Part shown: one piece after another, positions 25,936-34,947 of the stretch
How positions within the stretch are numbered: the stretch's first letter is position 1
Layout of the letters: every line of letters starts with the position of its first letter
NCBI GenBank assembly: GCA_028713915.1
Contig: JAQTNK010000006.1
Span: forward strand, 1 to 64,000
DNA: 64,000 bases
Direction: 5' to 3'
Origin: Rhodocyclaceae bacterium
GTDB lineage: Bacteria > Pseudomonadota > Gammaproteobacteria > Burkholderiales > Rhodocyclaceae
Notes under the pieces: generated by a model
What the model was told of the DNA's origin: nothing
The model's database searches: none
What the model saw: the letters and a program-made list of their open reading frames with translations, nothing else
Translations under genes and position numbers: made by a program

Positions 25936-27680
25936 TGCCCGCCGGCGCCGTCCTCGAAGCTTGCGGCCTGGGCAAGTCCTTCCAGGTCGGCAAGCGCGTG
26001 GTGACGGCATTGGGCGGCGTCGATCTGCAGGTGCGTCCGGGCGCGGTGACGGGCCTCATCGGTCCCGACGGCGCCGGCAAGACGACGTTCATGCGACTGG
26101 CTGCCGGACTGCTCGTGCCGGATGCGGGAAGCATCCATGTGCTGGGTCTCGACTCGACGCACGATGCCCTCGCGGTGCAGGCGGCGCTGGGCTACATGCC
26201 GCAGCGCTTCGGCCTCTACGAGGATCTGACGGTCCAGGAGAACCTGGATCTCTACGCCGATCTTCAAGGCGTTCCGCGCGCGGCACGTGGCGCACGCTAC
26301 GCGGAACTGATGCACATGACCGGCCTGGCCGCCTTTACGCGGCGGCTCGCCGGGCGTCTTTCCGGCGGCATGAAGCAGAAGCTCGGCCTCGCCTGCACCC
26401 TGGTGCGCGCGCCGCGGCTGCTGCTGCTCGACGAGCCGACGGTCGGCGTCGACCCGGTATCGCGCCGGGAACTCTGGGCCATCGTCGACCGGCTGGTGCA
26501 GAACGAAGGCATGAGCGTGCTGCTGGCCACCGCCTACCTGGACGAGGCGGAGCGCTGCGCCGAGGTGATCCTGCTGCACGACGGCAGGATTCTCGACCAG
26601 GGGTCGCCCGCCGCCATGAGCGCGCGCATGGCGGGACGCACCTGGGCAGCAGCGCAGCGCGGCACTCGCCAGCGCGAATTGCAGGCGCAGCTGGACGGGC
26701 GGCCGGGCATCGTCGATGCGCTGGTCCAGGGCGAGCACGTGCGGCTGATCACGACGGCGGCGGCGCCGCCGCAGGGCCTTGCCGGTGAGCCCGACATCGT
26801 CGTCCGTGCGCTGCCGCCCCGCTTCGAGGACGCCTTCGTCGATCTGCTGCGCGGCGGCCGGGACCGGCAAATGCACCGGGTGGACATGAGCGGCGGAACG
26901 CGGGACGCCGGCGGCGACGCGCGCGACCCCGTCATCCGCGTCGCCGGGGCGAAGCGCCGCTTCGGCGACTTCTGGGCGGTGGCCGGCGTCGACTTCGAGA
27001 TTCGCCGCGGCGAAGTTTTCGGCCTGCTGGGCGCCAATGGCGCGGGCAAGACCACCACCTTTCGCATGCTGTGCGGGCTGCTGCCGGCCAGTGCCGGACA
27101 TCTGGACGTGGCCGGCGTCGATCTGCGCCGCGCGGCCTCGAAGGCGCGGGCGCGCATCGGCTACATGTCGCAGAAGTTCTCGCTCTACGGCAACCTGAGC
27201 GTGGCCCAGAACCTCGACTTCTTCGCCAGCGCCTACGGGCTCGACGGCCCGCAGCGCCGCCAGCGCATCGAGTGGGCGCTGGCGGAATTCGCCTTGGGCG
27301 CCGCGGGCGACCAGTTGAGCGGCGACCTGCCCCTGGGCTACAAGCAGCGCCTGGCGATGGCCTGCGCGCTCATGCACCGCCCCGAGATTCTTTTCCTCGA
27401 CGAACCGACCTCCGGCGTCGATCCCATCGCGCGGCGCGAGTTCTGGCAGCGCATCAACGCGCTGGCCCGCCAGGGCGTCACCGTGATGGTGACCACCCAT
27501 TTCATGGAGGAAGCGGAGTACTGCGACCGGTTGGCGATCATGGCGGCTGGCCGCATCCTGGCCCTGGACGAGCCGGCGGCGCTCAAGGCGGCGGCACGCA
27601 GCGCCGAGCAGCCCGAGCCGACCCTCGAAGACGCCTTCATCCGGCTCATCGAAGCCGCCGCCGTCGCGGAGGCCGCATGA
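25935..27680 (+). CDS. Tandem ATP-binding subunit of ABC exporter (YbhF-like)
   Basis: This 581-aa cytoplasmic protein has two ABC nucleotide-binding domains. The first (about residues 5-235) has Walker A GPDGAGKTT, signature LSGGMKQKLG and Walker B LLLLDEPTVGVDP. The second (about 330-560) has GANGAGKTTT, a degenerate signature LSGDLPLGYKQRLAM and LFLDEPTSGVDP. The duplication and length match YbhF (578 aa), which powers the YbhS/YbhR permeases. The ATG overlaps the hlyD stop. In the first domain Asp replaces the usual Asn in Walker A (GPDGAGKTT), a substitution also seen in YbhF-type proteins. Confidence 0.95.
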   Translation: MPAGAVLEACGLGKSFQVGKRVVTALGGVDLQVRPGAVTGLIGPDGAGKTTFMRLAAGLLVPDAGSIHVLGLDSTHDALAVQAALGYMPQRFGLYEDLTVQENLDLYADLQGVPRAARGARYAELMHMTGLAAFTRRLAGRLSGGMKQKLGLACTLVRAPRLLLLDEPTVGVDPVSRRELWAIVDRLVQNEGMSVLLATAYLDEAERCAEVILLHDGRILDQGSPAAMSARMAGRTWAAAQRGTRQRELQAQLDGRPGIVDALVQGEHVRLITTAAAPPQGLAGEPDIVVRALPPRFEDAFVDLLRGGRDRQMHRVDMSGGTRDAGGDARDPVIRVAGAKRRFGDFWAVAGVDFEIRRGEVFGLLGANGAGKTTTFRMLCGLLPASAGHLDVAGVDLRRAASKARARIGYMSQKFSLYGNLSVAQNLDFFASAYGLDGPQRRQRIEWALAEFALGAAGDQLSGDLPLGYKQRLAMACALMHRPEILFLDEPTSGVDPIARREFWQRINALARQGVTVMVTTHFMEEAEYCDRLAIMAAGRILALDEPAALKAAARSAEQPEPTLEDAFIRLIEAAAVAEAA

Positions 27681-27705
27681 AAACGAAGCTTCGGCGAAGG
27701 CTAAC

Positions 27706-28881
27706 GTGAGCAAAGCGAACCTTAAGCCACCGCAGGTTGCGGCCGCAGGCAACAAGGAGCGCGGCGGCGCCGGCATGCGTCTGGGCGGCCTCTTGCGCAA
27801 GGAGTTCCTGCAGATCGTGCGCGACCCGAGCAGCATCGCCATCGCGTTCGTCATGCCGATCTTCCTGCTGGTGCTGTTCGGCTACGGCGTCTCTCTCGAT
27901 GCCGACCATGTGCCCGTCGCCGTCGTCGCGGCGGCGCCCTCCCAGGACAGCGCCGATTTCCTCGCCGTCCTGCAGGGCTCGCACTACTTCGCGGCGCGGC
28001 CCATGGCTTCCATGCCGGCGGCGGAGCAGGCGTTGCGCCAGGGCGAAGTCAGCGGCATCGTCCGCCTGCGATCGGATTTCTCGCGGCAGATGCGCCAGGC
28101 CGGCGGGGCGCCCATCCAGGTGGTCGTCGACGGCGTCGATGCCAACACCGCGCGGCTGGTGGAGGGCTATGTCGATGGCGCATGGAGCACCTGGCTGGCG
28201 GCCCAGGCGGCCCGCCGGGGCGGGACGCTGCAGATGCCGGTCGACCTGCAGCCGCGCATCTGGTTCAACGGCGAGCTGAAGAGCCGCAATTACCTCGTGC
28301 CGGGCCTGGTGGCGATCATCATGACCCTCATCGGCGCCTTGCTCACGGCCCTGGTGATGGCGCGCGAATGGGAGCGCGGCACCATGGAGGCGCTGATGGT
28401 GACGCCGGCGAGCATGAGCGAAGTGCTGCTCGGCAAGCTGGCGGCCTACTTCGCCCTCGGTACCGGCGGCATGCTGCTTTCCGTCGGCCTGGCGGCGTGG
28501 CTGTTCGACGTTCCGCTGCGCGGCTCGTTCTGGATCCTGTGGGGCTGCTCCAGCCTCTTCCTGCTGGCGGCGCTGGGCATGGGACTGACCATCTCGACCC
28601 TGGCGCGCAGCCAGTTCGTCGCCGGCCAGATCGCCATCATCGCCACGTTCCTGCCGGCCTTCCTGCTCTCGGGATTCATTTTCGACATCGGCAGCATGCC
28701 GCCGGTGGTGCAGTTCATCACCCACCTCGTCGTCGCCCGCTACTTCGTCGCCATCGTGCAGACCTTGTTCCTGGCCGGCAACGTCTGGGCGGTGATCCTG
28801 CCCAATGCGCTGGCGCTGGCCGTGATGGCGGCGATCTTCCTCGGCATCACCTGGCGCAAGTCGCGAAAGCGGCTCGACTGA
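27706..28881 (+). CDS. ABC-2 type permease (YbhS-like)
   Basis: This 391-aa inner membrane protein follows the ABC-2 exporter pattern: the cytoplasmic start RLGGLLRKEFLQIVRDPSSI, a first helix ending FGYGVSLDA, a large extracytoplasmic loop (about residues 65-200) and five closely spaced helices in the C-terminal half, with the family motif EWERGTMEALMVTPASM between them. I use the GTG at 27706; the in-frame ATG at 27775 (MRLGGLL) would still give a complete protein. It pairs with the next gene to form the transmembrane pore, and its stop overlaps that gene's start. Confidence 0.92.
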   Translation: MSKANLKPPQVAAAGNKERGGAGMRLGGLLRKEFLQIVRDPSSIAIAFVMPIFLLVLFGYGVSLDADHVPVAVVAAAPSQDSADFLAVLQGSHYFAARPMASMPAAEQALRQGEVSGIVRLRSDFSRQMRQAGGAPIQVVVDGVDANTARLVEGYVDGAWSTWLAAQAARRGGTLQMPVDLQPRIWFNGELKSRNYLVPGLVAIIMTLIGALLTALVMAREWERGTMEALMVTPASMSEVLLGKLAAYFALGTGGMLLSVGLAAWLFDVPLRGSFWILWGCSSLFLLAALGMGLTISTLARSQFVAGQIAIIATFLPAFLLSGFIFDIGSMPPVVQFITHLVVARYFVAIVQTLFLAGNVWAVILPNALALAVMAAIFLGITWRKSRKRLD

Positions 28882-29990
28882 TGTTCCAGCGCATCCTCGC
28901 CCTCATCCGCAAGGAGTTCCTGGCGCTGCTGAAGGACCCGAAGAGCCGCGCGGTCCTCATCGTGCCGCCGCTGGTGCAGCTCCTGGTCTTCGGCTACGCC
29001 GCCACCTTCGATCTCAAGGAGGTGCCGTATGCCGTCTACAACGAGGATCGCGGGCTTGCCTCCCGCGATCTGCTCGCCCGCTTCGCCGGCGCGCCGAGCT
29101 TCCGCCAGGTGGCGGAGATCCGTGCCGAAGAAGAGCTGGCACCGCTGATCGACGCGCGCAAAGTGCTGGTGGCCGTCCATATCGGGCCGCGCTTCAGCGC
29201 CGACCTCGAGGCCGGCCGCCCGGCGCCCCTGCAAGTCATCATCGACGGCCGCAACTCGAACACGGCCATGGTCGCGCTCAACTACGTGCGCAGCGTCGTC
29301 AGCCGCTTCAATGACGATTGGGTCGATCGCCGCGGCCTGGACGGGCCGCCGGCGCGCCTCGAGACCCGCGCCTGGTTCAATCCGAACCTGGAGAGCCGCT
29401 GGTTTTTCATTCCGGGCATCGTCGGCATGCTGACCCTGGTGGTCACCATGCTGGTGACGGCGCTGACCGTGGCGCGGGAACGCGAGCAGGGCACTTTTGA
29501 CCAGTTGCTGGTGACGCCGCTGCGCCCCGGCGAGATTCTCATCGGCAAGACCGTGCCGGGGCTGGTTGTCGGCATCGTCCAGGCCACGGCGATCCTGCTC
29601 GTGGCCACGCTCTGGTTCAAGGTGCCATTCCTCGGCAGCCTGCCGGCGTTTTACGTCGGCTTGGTCCTTTTCCTGCTCTCGGGCGTGGGCGCCGGCCTGC
29701 TGATCTCATCGCTTTCGGCCACTCAGCAGCAGGGCCTCCTGGGCGCCTTCCTGTTCATGGTGCCGGCGGTGATCCTGTCCGGCTTCGCGACGCCGATTGC
29801 GAATATGCCGCACGCGGTGCAGGTCGTCACGTACATCGATCCTCTGCGCTACTTCCTGGTCATCCTGCGCAAGGTGTTCCTCGAAGGCGCCGGCTTCGCG
29901 ATTCTCGTCGACCAGTTCTGGCCTATGGCGCTGATCGGCGCCGCCACGCTGCTGTTGGCGAGCTGGCTGTTCCGCCACCGCATGTACTGA
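28881..29990 (+). CDS. ABC-2 type permease (YbhR-like)
   Basis: This 369-aa paralogue of the preceding permease has the same plan: MFQRILALIRKEFLALLKDP, a first helix ending FGYAATFDLKE, a periplasmic loop (about residues 50-180) and five helices with EREQGTFDQLLVTPLRPGE between the second and third. It ends the tetR-hlyD-ABC-permease-permease operon. Substrates are unknown here; the E. coli counterpart is linked to antibiotic and cation export. The ATG at 28881 overlaps the previous stop by one base. Confidence 0.93.
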   Translation: MFQRILALIRKEFLALLKDPKSRAVLIVPPLVQLLVFGYAATFDLKEVPYAVYNEDRGLASRDLLARFAGAPSFRQVAEIRAEEELAPLIDARKVLVAVHIGPRFSADLEAGRPAPLQVIIDGRNSNTAMVALNYVRSVVSRFNDDWVDRRGLDGPPARLETRAWFNPNLESRWFFIPGIVGMLTLVVTMLVTALTVAREREQGTFDQLLVTPLRPGEILIGKTVPGLVVGIVQATAILLVATLWFKVPFLGSLPAFYVGLVLFLLSGVGAGLLISSLSATQQQGLLGAFLFMVPAVILSGFATPIANMPHAVQVVTYIDPLRYFLVILRKVFLEGAGFAILVDQFWPMALIGAATLLLASWLFRHRMY

Positions 29991-30107
29991 CGCTGGCGAC
30001 CCGAACGTCCGGACCGGCAACCCTGAGATCTTCCGGGAATTGCGGCATATGACAAACGCGTATTCCGCGGAGTTCGCCGCTGCGCCGGAAAATCGCGCCA
30101 CGGACCG

Positions 30108-30503
30108 TCAGATCCAAGTGCCGCCGGGCGGCGGCAGCAGCGGTACGCTTTCCCGCGCGACCAGGAAATCGATCATGAAGCTCAGGATCGACACGAAGAT
30201 GCTGGCGAAAAATGCCGTCCAGAAGCCGGAGAGCTGGAACCCGCGCACCAGCGCGGCGACAAGCTTCAGCATCAGGGCGTTGATGACGAGCAGGAAGAAC
30301 CCCAGGGTCACCAGAGTCAACGGCAGCGTCAGAAGGATGAGCACGGGGCGGACAAAGGCGTTGACGACGCCGAGCAGCAGCGCCGATGCGAGCAGCGACG
30401 GCAGGCCGGCGAACCTGATCCCGGGAAAGACGCGGCTGGCCAACCACAGGGCGAGCGCCGTGACGGCCCAATGGAGCAGCAAGGAGTTGAGATTGTCGAC
30501 CAT
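30108..30503 (-). CDS. Phage-holin-4-like four-helix membrane protein
   Basis: This 131-aa protein consists almost entirely of four membrane helices and matches the widespread chromosomal Phage_holin_4_2 family: LLHWAVTALALWLASRVFPG, GVVNAFVRPVLILLTLPLT and GFFLLVINALMLKLVA are its landmarks. Despite the family name it is a normal bacterial gene, found alone, with unknown function. Start ATG 30503 (MVDNLNSLLLHW) is conserved in the family, though no good ribosome binding site is visible; ATG 30515 is an alternative. It is convergent with the exporter operon. Confidence 0.87.
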   Translation of the reverse strand: MVDNLNSLLLHWAVTALALWLASRVFPGIRFAGLPSLLASALLLGVVNAFVRPVLILLTLPLTLVTLGFFLLVINALMLKLVAALVRGFQLSGFWTAFFASIFVSILSFMIDFLVARESVPLLPPPGGTWI

Positions 30504-30711
30504 GGTGCGACGCATTCTAGCTCGCGTCATCTGCCTCGCATCCGTCAATAGCCCCAAGGGAGCATGCGCTCAGACGAACTGCGCGGCGGCCGCGGCGGAC
30601 ATGCGCGGATGGACCCCGGCGGGAATGCCGCAACCGATGTCCTCGGCATCGCACCGCCGCAATGGACGTTGATGCCGGTACTTTCGATCCAGCGCGATCC
30701 AGCGCGCCGTT

Positions 30712-31407
30712 CTATGGCATTGCTATGCCGTCTTCGAAGGCACCGCCGCTGGGACCGCCGGGTTCGAGCCGAACACCCCAAAGTATGCTGGCCGCGCCCT
30801 GTTCCACCGAGCGCGGGGCGCCGGGCCCGCCCATGTCGGTGCGGACCCACCCGGGACTGATTGCATTGACCAGTATTCCCCGCGGCTTCAACTGCTCGGC
30901 GAAAAGGCGGGCCATCACGATGAGCGCCGCCTTGCTCTCGCCGTAGCCACCAGGAGCTTCGCGGGCCAGGCGCTCGAGGTCGTCCAGCGACAGCCGGGAA
31001 TCCGACAGGCGCTCGACAAAGCTCGCGGGCTGGGCCGAGAGCCGACCGAGACTGCTCGTCACCAAGACGACGCGTGCATGCGCGGCGAGAAGTGGCTCCA
31101 GGGCCCGCGTCAGCCGCAATGGGCCGAGCGTATTGGTGTCCCAAATGCGGTGCGCGGGGCCTTCATAGACGCCGGCGTTGTTGACGAGCACGTCCAGCCG
31201 CTGTTGCCGCGCACGGAATCTTGCGGCCGGCGCTTCGATCGAACTGGCATCCGCAACGTCGAGGGCCTCCGCTTCGGTTCCCGGCGGCGCAGACGCCGGC
31301 TCGCGCACGCCCGACAGCACACGCCAGCCTTCGGCTGCGAGGGTGAGCGCGACCTGCCGTCCGATACCGCGGCTGGCCCCCGTAATCAGCGCCGTGTTCA
31401 TGGTCAT
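30712..31407 (-). CDS. Short-chain dehydrogenase/reductase
   Basis: This 231-aa cytoplasmic NAD(P)-dependent oxidoreductase of the classical SDR family has TGASRGIG (residues 9-16) to bind the cofactor, NNAG near 76, the catalytic Ser in VTSSLG and the YxxxK pair in GYGESKAAL, followed by SPGWVRTDMGGPGA. The arrangement with SPGWVRTDMGG and a C-terminal GPSGGAFEDG resembles carbonyl-reductase-like SDRs. The substrate cannot be told from sequence. GGGGAA precedes the ATG at 31407. It stands alone on the minus strand. Confidence 0.93.
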   Translation of the reverse strand: MTMNTALITGASRGIGRQVALTLAAEGWRVLSGVREPASAPPGTEAEALDVADASSIEAPAARFRARQQRLDVLVNNAGVYEGPAHRIWDTNTLGPLRLTRALEPLLAAHARVVLVTSSLGRLSAQPASFVERLSDSRLSLDDLERLAREAPGGYGESKAALIVMARLFAEQLKPRGILVNAISPGWVRTDMGGPGAPRSVEQGAASILWGVRLEPGGPSGGAFEDGIAMP

Positions 31408-31586
31408 CGTAGTTCCCCATCAATCTGGTCCTCTGGAACTCTAGTAGATTCCTTATTTCCGGCCGCGTTCAATCGTCGCAATGCGAGCATCGCGGCGGTC
31501 CGGGACGACCACGAATCGGCGCGACCGGCGTCGCCGGCGCGGCGGGCAACCGCTGGCACCAGGCTTGTCGCGCCATCATCGCAAAG

Positions 31587-32321
31587 TCACTCGTGATGGA
31601 TGCGCACGCAACTGCGCTCCAGGTCCACCAGATGAGGCAGCAGCTCCGAGTTTCTTTGCACATGAAAAATGAAACGCGGGACATCTCGCGCAGTGGTCTG
31701 TGCCATGAAAGGCTCGCCCCAGAAACTGAGCAGCGCTTCGGTTCCGCCGCTCAGTTCGTTGTCGGCGAGGATGAACGAAACAGTCTTGCTCAGGATGCAC
31801 CAACGCGGTTCCTTGACCTTGGCGCCGCCAGCACAGGCCCTGATCTTGGGCGCGATGACTTGCTGCCATAGCTCTTCCTGGCTTTCATCGAGGACGAACT
31901 GAATCGAGCTGACCAGCGGATGATCTATCGCCGGACGCAGCAATGCATCGAACAACGCTTGGGGCTTATACATCGCGAGGCAGACGTTGAACCAGATCGT
32001 GTCGCCGCGCATATGCCGAACAAACTGTTCGTTCGCCGATCGCAAGCGGCGGGGTCCAATCAGAATCACTTCGGGAGCCGTCAGCGCCGACTGAATTCTA
32101 GAAACCGCGTGCGCCGTTCGATCGACCTGCACGGCAGTCAGTTCGTTGTTTCGCGTATGCCGCATGAAGTTGATGAACAGCAAGGCCATCAGTGCCAGAA
32201 GAATCGGCAAGGCGACGCGGTCATCGACCAGGCGCAAGAGATCCAGGATGACCGCCGTTACCGCCGCCACGATTCCGGCGATGGCATCCCATTCCAGACT
32301 GAGGAACCGCTTCGCTTTCAT
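31587..32321 (-). CDS. Membrane-anchored protein of unknown function
   Basis: This 244-aa protein begins MKAKRFLSLEWDAIAGIVAA and has two N-terminal hydrophobic segments (about residues 12-30 and 36-52) followed by a soluble cytoplasmic domain of about 190 residues. That domain contains IQSALTAPEVILIGPRRL and, later, WGEPFMAQTTARDVPRFIFH; the overall look is of an alpha/beta domain somewhat like phospholipase-D-fold proteins without a clear HKD motif. I do not recognise the family. It follows the UDG gene by 59 bp on the same strand and may be the last gene of the sdh-UDG cluster. Confidence 0.65.
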   Translation of the reverse strand: MKAKRFLSLEWDAIAGIVAAVTAVILDLLRLVDDRVALPILLALMALLFINFMRHTRNNELTAVQVDRTAHAVSRIQSALTAPEVILIGPRRLRSANEQFVRHMRGDTIWFNVCLAMYKPQALFDALLRPAIDHPLVSSIQFVLDESQEELWQQVIAPKIRACAGGAKVKEPRWCILSKTVSFILADNELSGGTEALLSFWGEPFMAQTTARDVPRFIFHVQRNSELLPHLVDLERSCVRIHHE

Positions 32322-32380
32322 CTTTGGCCCAACCGCCGCGGCGGCAGCCGACCAAGCCCGTCGTCTCGCGCCATTCCAGC

Positions 32381-32998
32381 TCAGCACCCGGACAAGGCAC
32401 CGATGCGCGCGCGCAGCATCGGCAGAAGTTCCCGCTCGAACCAAGGGTGGCGCGCCAACCAGGGCTGATTGCGCGGCGACGGGTGGGGCAGCGGAATGAA
32501 CTGCGGCGCATATTCGCGCCAAGCCTGGGTGGTGTCGGCCAGTGACGCCTTGCGACGACTGGCAAGAAAGTGACGTTGCGCGTATTGGCCGATGAGCAGG
32601 GTCAATTCAACGCGCGGCAGCCGGACCAGCAACTGGTCGAGCCACAATGCCGCGCATTCGCGCCGCGGCGGCAGGTCGCCGCCATTGCCGCGGCCCGGAT
32701 AACAATAGCCCATGGGGATGATCGCAATGCGTGACGCGTCGTAAAACGCGGTCTTGTCCAGGCCCATCCATGCGCGCAGGCGTTCCCCGCTTGCATCGTC
32801 CCAAGGAACGCCGGTCGTATGCACGCGCAGGCCCGGCGCCTGTCCCACGATCAGAATGCGCGCGCTCTCGCTGGCACGCAGCACTGGACGCGGGCCGAGC
32901 GGAAGCTGCGCGTCGCAGGCACGGCAACCACGCACGGCCATCAGCAAGGAGTCCAGCGTGGGGTAAATTGTTTTCGGCACGGCGACTTTGCTTTTCAT
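32381..32998 (-). CDS. Uracil-DNA glycosylase family protein
   Basis: This protein of about 205 aa has the UDG-superfamily fold: RILIVGQAPGLRVHTTGVPW holds the GQAPG motif that contacts the uracil, and HPSPRNQPWL is the C-terminal HPSP-type DNA-intercalation motif. The N-terminal CRACDA resembles cysteine pairs of cluster-bearing family 4/5 enzymes, but a full four-cysteine set is not evident. It probably removes damaged bases, or is one of the less-studied UDG-like proteins. The start is either GTG 33007, overlapping the sdhB stop, or ATG 32998; I use the ATG. The overlap implies co-translation with sdhB. Confidence 0.87.
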   Translation of the reverse strand: MKSKVAVPKTIYPTLDSLLMAVRGCRACDAQLPLGPRPVLRASESARILIVGQAPGLRVHTTGVPWDDASGERLRAWMGLDKTAFYDASRIAIIPMGYCYPGRGNGGDLPPRRECAALWLDQLLVRLPRVELTLLIGQYAQRHFLASRRKASLADTTQAWREYAPQFIPLPHPSPRNQPWLARHPWFERELLPMLRARIGALSGC

Positions 32999-33003
32999 GG
33001 CGA

Positions 33004-33699
33004 TCACGAAGAATCCTTGACCATCATCAGCCGGATCTTTTCGATGGCGCGGGACGGCGACAGGTGCCTGGGGCAGACCTCCGTACAGTTCATGATCGTG
33101 CGGCAGCGGAACAGCCGGTAGGCATCGTTCAAATCATCCAGTCGTTCCTGGGTGGCCTGGTCGCGGCTGTCGATGATGAAGCGATAGGCCTGCAGCAGGC
33201 CGGCGGGCCCGACGAACTTGTCCGGATTCCACCACGACGAGGGGCACTGGCTGGTGCAACAGGCGCACAGGATGCATTCGTAGAGGCCATCCAGCTTTGC
33301 GCGGTCCTCGGGCGATTGCAGGCGTTCCCGTTCCGGCGGCGGGTCATTGTTGATCAGGTAGGGCTTGATCGAATGGTATTGCTTGAAGAAGCGCGTCATG
33401 TCGACCACCAGGTCGCGGATGACCGGGAAGCTCGGCAGGGGACGCAATACGACGGGCTCCTTCAATCCCTTGACCGGAGTGATGCAGGCAAGGCCATTGC
33501 GGCCGTTGATGTTCATCCCGTCGGAGCCGCAGATGCCTTCGCGGCAGGACCTCCGGAAGGTGAGCGAGTCATCCCGGCCCTTGAGGCGCACCAGGACATC
33601 CAGCAGCATCCGGTCGGTTTGCTCCGGCGCAATCTCGTAGTCTTGCATATAGGGCTTCTCGTCCTTTTCCGGATTGAAGCGAAAGATCGACAGTCTCAT
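33004..33699 (-). CDS. sdhB: Succinate dehydrogenase iron-sulfur subunit
   Basis: This 231-aa subunit passes electrons from the flavoprotein to the membrane quinone site. The [2Fe-2S] motif is CREGICGSDGMNINGRNGLAC (in part), the [4Fe-4S] motif CILCACCTSQCP and the [3Fe-4S] motif CRTIMNCTEVCP. The N-terminal ferredoxin fold and KPYMQDYEI opening match betaproteobacterial SdhB. A strong AGGAGG precedes the ATG at 33699, only 16 bp after the sdhD stop. In nearly all relatives sdhA sits between sdhD and sdhB; here it is missing. Confidence 0.96.
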   Translation of the reverse strand: MRLSIFRFNPEKDEKPYMQDYEIAPEQTDRMLLDVLVRLKGRDDSLTFRRSCREGICGSDGMNINGRNGLACITPVKGLKEPVVLRPLPSFPVIRDLVVDMTRFFKQYHSIKPYLINNDPPPERERLQSPEDRAKLDGLYECILCACCTSQCPSSWWNPDKFVGPAGLLQAYRFIIDSRDQATQERLDDLNDAYRLFRCRTIMNCTEVCPRHLSPSRAIEKIRLMMVKDSS

Positions 33700-33715
33700 G
33701 GCGGCCTCCTGGCGC

Positions 33716-34054
33716 TCACGCCGTCCCCATCAGCAGAATCCGCACCACCCATGCCGCGATCGCGGTCAGGCTGAAGGCGAGCAGGGCGAGCGCGGAAATG
33801 CGCCAGGCCAGCGGATGCACGTAGTCCATCAGCACGTCGCGAAGGCCCACCCAGGCATGCAGCAGCAGCGCGGCGAAAAAGACGCTGGCAGGGATGGCGA
33901 TCCGCGAGTTCCTCATCCAGCCGTGCCATGCCTCATAGGAATCGGGTGGCGCAAGTAGGAAATGGAAGAGCAGGAACACGATGAACAGCAGCATGTAGAC
34001 GGCGGTGACTCGCTGCACCAGCCAGGCACGCAGGCCTGTGGCCGTCCGCCTCAC
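33716..34054 (-). CDS. sdhD: Succinate dehydrogenase membrane anchor subunit
   Basis: This 112-aa protein has three membrane helices and forms with SdhC the quinone- and haem-binding anchor. The opening RRTATGLRAWLVQRVTAVYM and the haem-ligand helix LLHAWVGLRDVLMDYVHP are typical of SdhD in this group. The GTG start at 34054 overlaps the sdhC stop (GTGA), so the two are translationally coupled. The stop lies 16 bp before sdhB, leaving no room for sdhA. Confidence 0.93.
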   Translation of the reverse strand: MRRTATGLRAWLVQRVTAVYMLLFIVFLLFHFLLAPPDSYEAWHGWMRNSRIAIPASVFFAALLLHAWVGLRDVLMDYVHPLAWRISALALLAFSLTAIAAWVVRILLMGTA

Positions 34055-34434
34055 AGCAATGCTCCGGCGGCGAGCAGCGCTACCGCGACGCCGCACAGGT
34101 TCACGATCCAGGCGCTGCGGCGCGCGGCATGCAGTTGCGAACCGACGTCGATGTCGCTCAACAGGTGGCGGACGCCGGCCAAGAGATGATGTGCCAGCGC
34201 CCAAACTGACACGACGACCGCAACCCGGAAGGCCCAGTGGTCGAACAGGCCGACGACCTGTGCGAAGGATTGCGGGCCGCGCAGCGACAGATCCAGAAGG
34301 TACACGCTGAATGGAACGCAGAACGCCAGGACGATCCCCGTCACCCGGTGGGTGATGGACGTCAGAGCGCCTACCGGCATCTGGATTTGAAGCAGATTGA
34401 AAAATTCCGCTCTTCGTCTTCGCGCTTCTGCCAT
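34051..34434 (-). CDS. sdhC: Succinate dehydrogenase cytochrome b556 subunit
   Basis: This protein of about 127 aa has three membrane helices. The SdhC signature is clear: PVGALTSITHRVTGIVLAF (quinone site with Ser and Arg) and the haem-ligand region WALAHHLLAGVRHLLSDID. The N-terminus is shorter than usual and begins MAEARRRRAEFFNLLQIQ, without the usual RPL(S/F)PH stretch before it; GTG 34449 is an alternative start. It is the first gene of the sdhC-sdhD-sdhB-UDG cluster. No clear promoter was identified in the 52 bp upstream. Confidence 0.92.
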   Translation of the reverse strand: MAEARRRRAEFFNLLQIQMPVGALTSITHRVTGIVLAFCVPFSVYLLDLSLRGPQSFAQVVGLFDHWAFRVAVVVSVWALAHHLLAGVRHLLSDIDVGSQLHAARRSAWIVNLCGVAVALLAAGALL

Positions 34435-34486
34435 GTCGCCAATACGCACTAATGATGGGTGGCGGACAATGCTCTGACGATTGCCA

Positions 34487-34861
34487 TCACGTTGCCGGCT
34501 TCGGCAAGACGATGCTCACGAGCATGGACGAATCCGCCACGGCCCGCAGCGCATGAGGCACCTTCGCCGCCAGGTACATAAGCTCGCCGCCGCGCAGCGT
34601 CGTGCAACTGCCCTGAGTCGTGACGTCAACCGCCCCCTCGAGGCAGTGCATCGTAATCGGGCCGTCGACGGCATGTTCATGCAACTCCTTTCCAGCGGGC
34701 AAGACCAGTCGCATGAGCTTCAACTGCGCGTCGCGCACCAGCGTGATCGACTGCGTCTCGGCTAGCGGCGCACCCAGTGGCCGAAGGTCAATGACTTCGC
34801 CGGACGATGCGTGTTGGGTCGCCAAGAGCCGCTCCTCGATTCCAGAATGCCGATGAGACAA
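34487..34861 (-). CDS. Small cupin-domain protein
   Basis: This protein of about 124 aa has one cupin barrel: LKLMRLVLPAGKELHEHAVDG carries motif 1 with a metal-binding His pair, and GGELMYLAAKVPHALRAVAD carries motif 2 with Pro-His. It is probably a metal-binding regulator or small enzyme of unknown substrate. The only in-frame start before the domain is TTG at 34861, so the start is uncertain and the frame may begin elsewhere. It is upstream of sdhC on the same strand, 52 bp away, but a functional link is not evident. Confidence 0.78.
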   Translation of the reverse strand: MSHRHSGIEERLLATQHASSGEVIDLRPLGAPLAETQSITLVRDAQLKLMRLVLPAGKELHEHAVDGPITMHCLEGAVDVTTQGSCTTLRGGELMYLAAKVPHALRAVADSSMLVSIVLPKPAT

Positions 34862-34947
34862 TTCTCGCCAGCGAAGATTCCGCAGCCGGCGTTGGGGAAC
34901 GCTTCGTTCGGAATCAGGGTCGAATCGGCAAGTAATCGGAGCGCAAA

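Noticed and set aside
24263-29990. The tetR-exporter cluster as a new defence system
   Set aside because: Gene order and domains match the E. coli cecR-ybhGFSR exporter closely.
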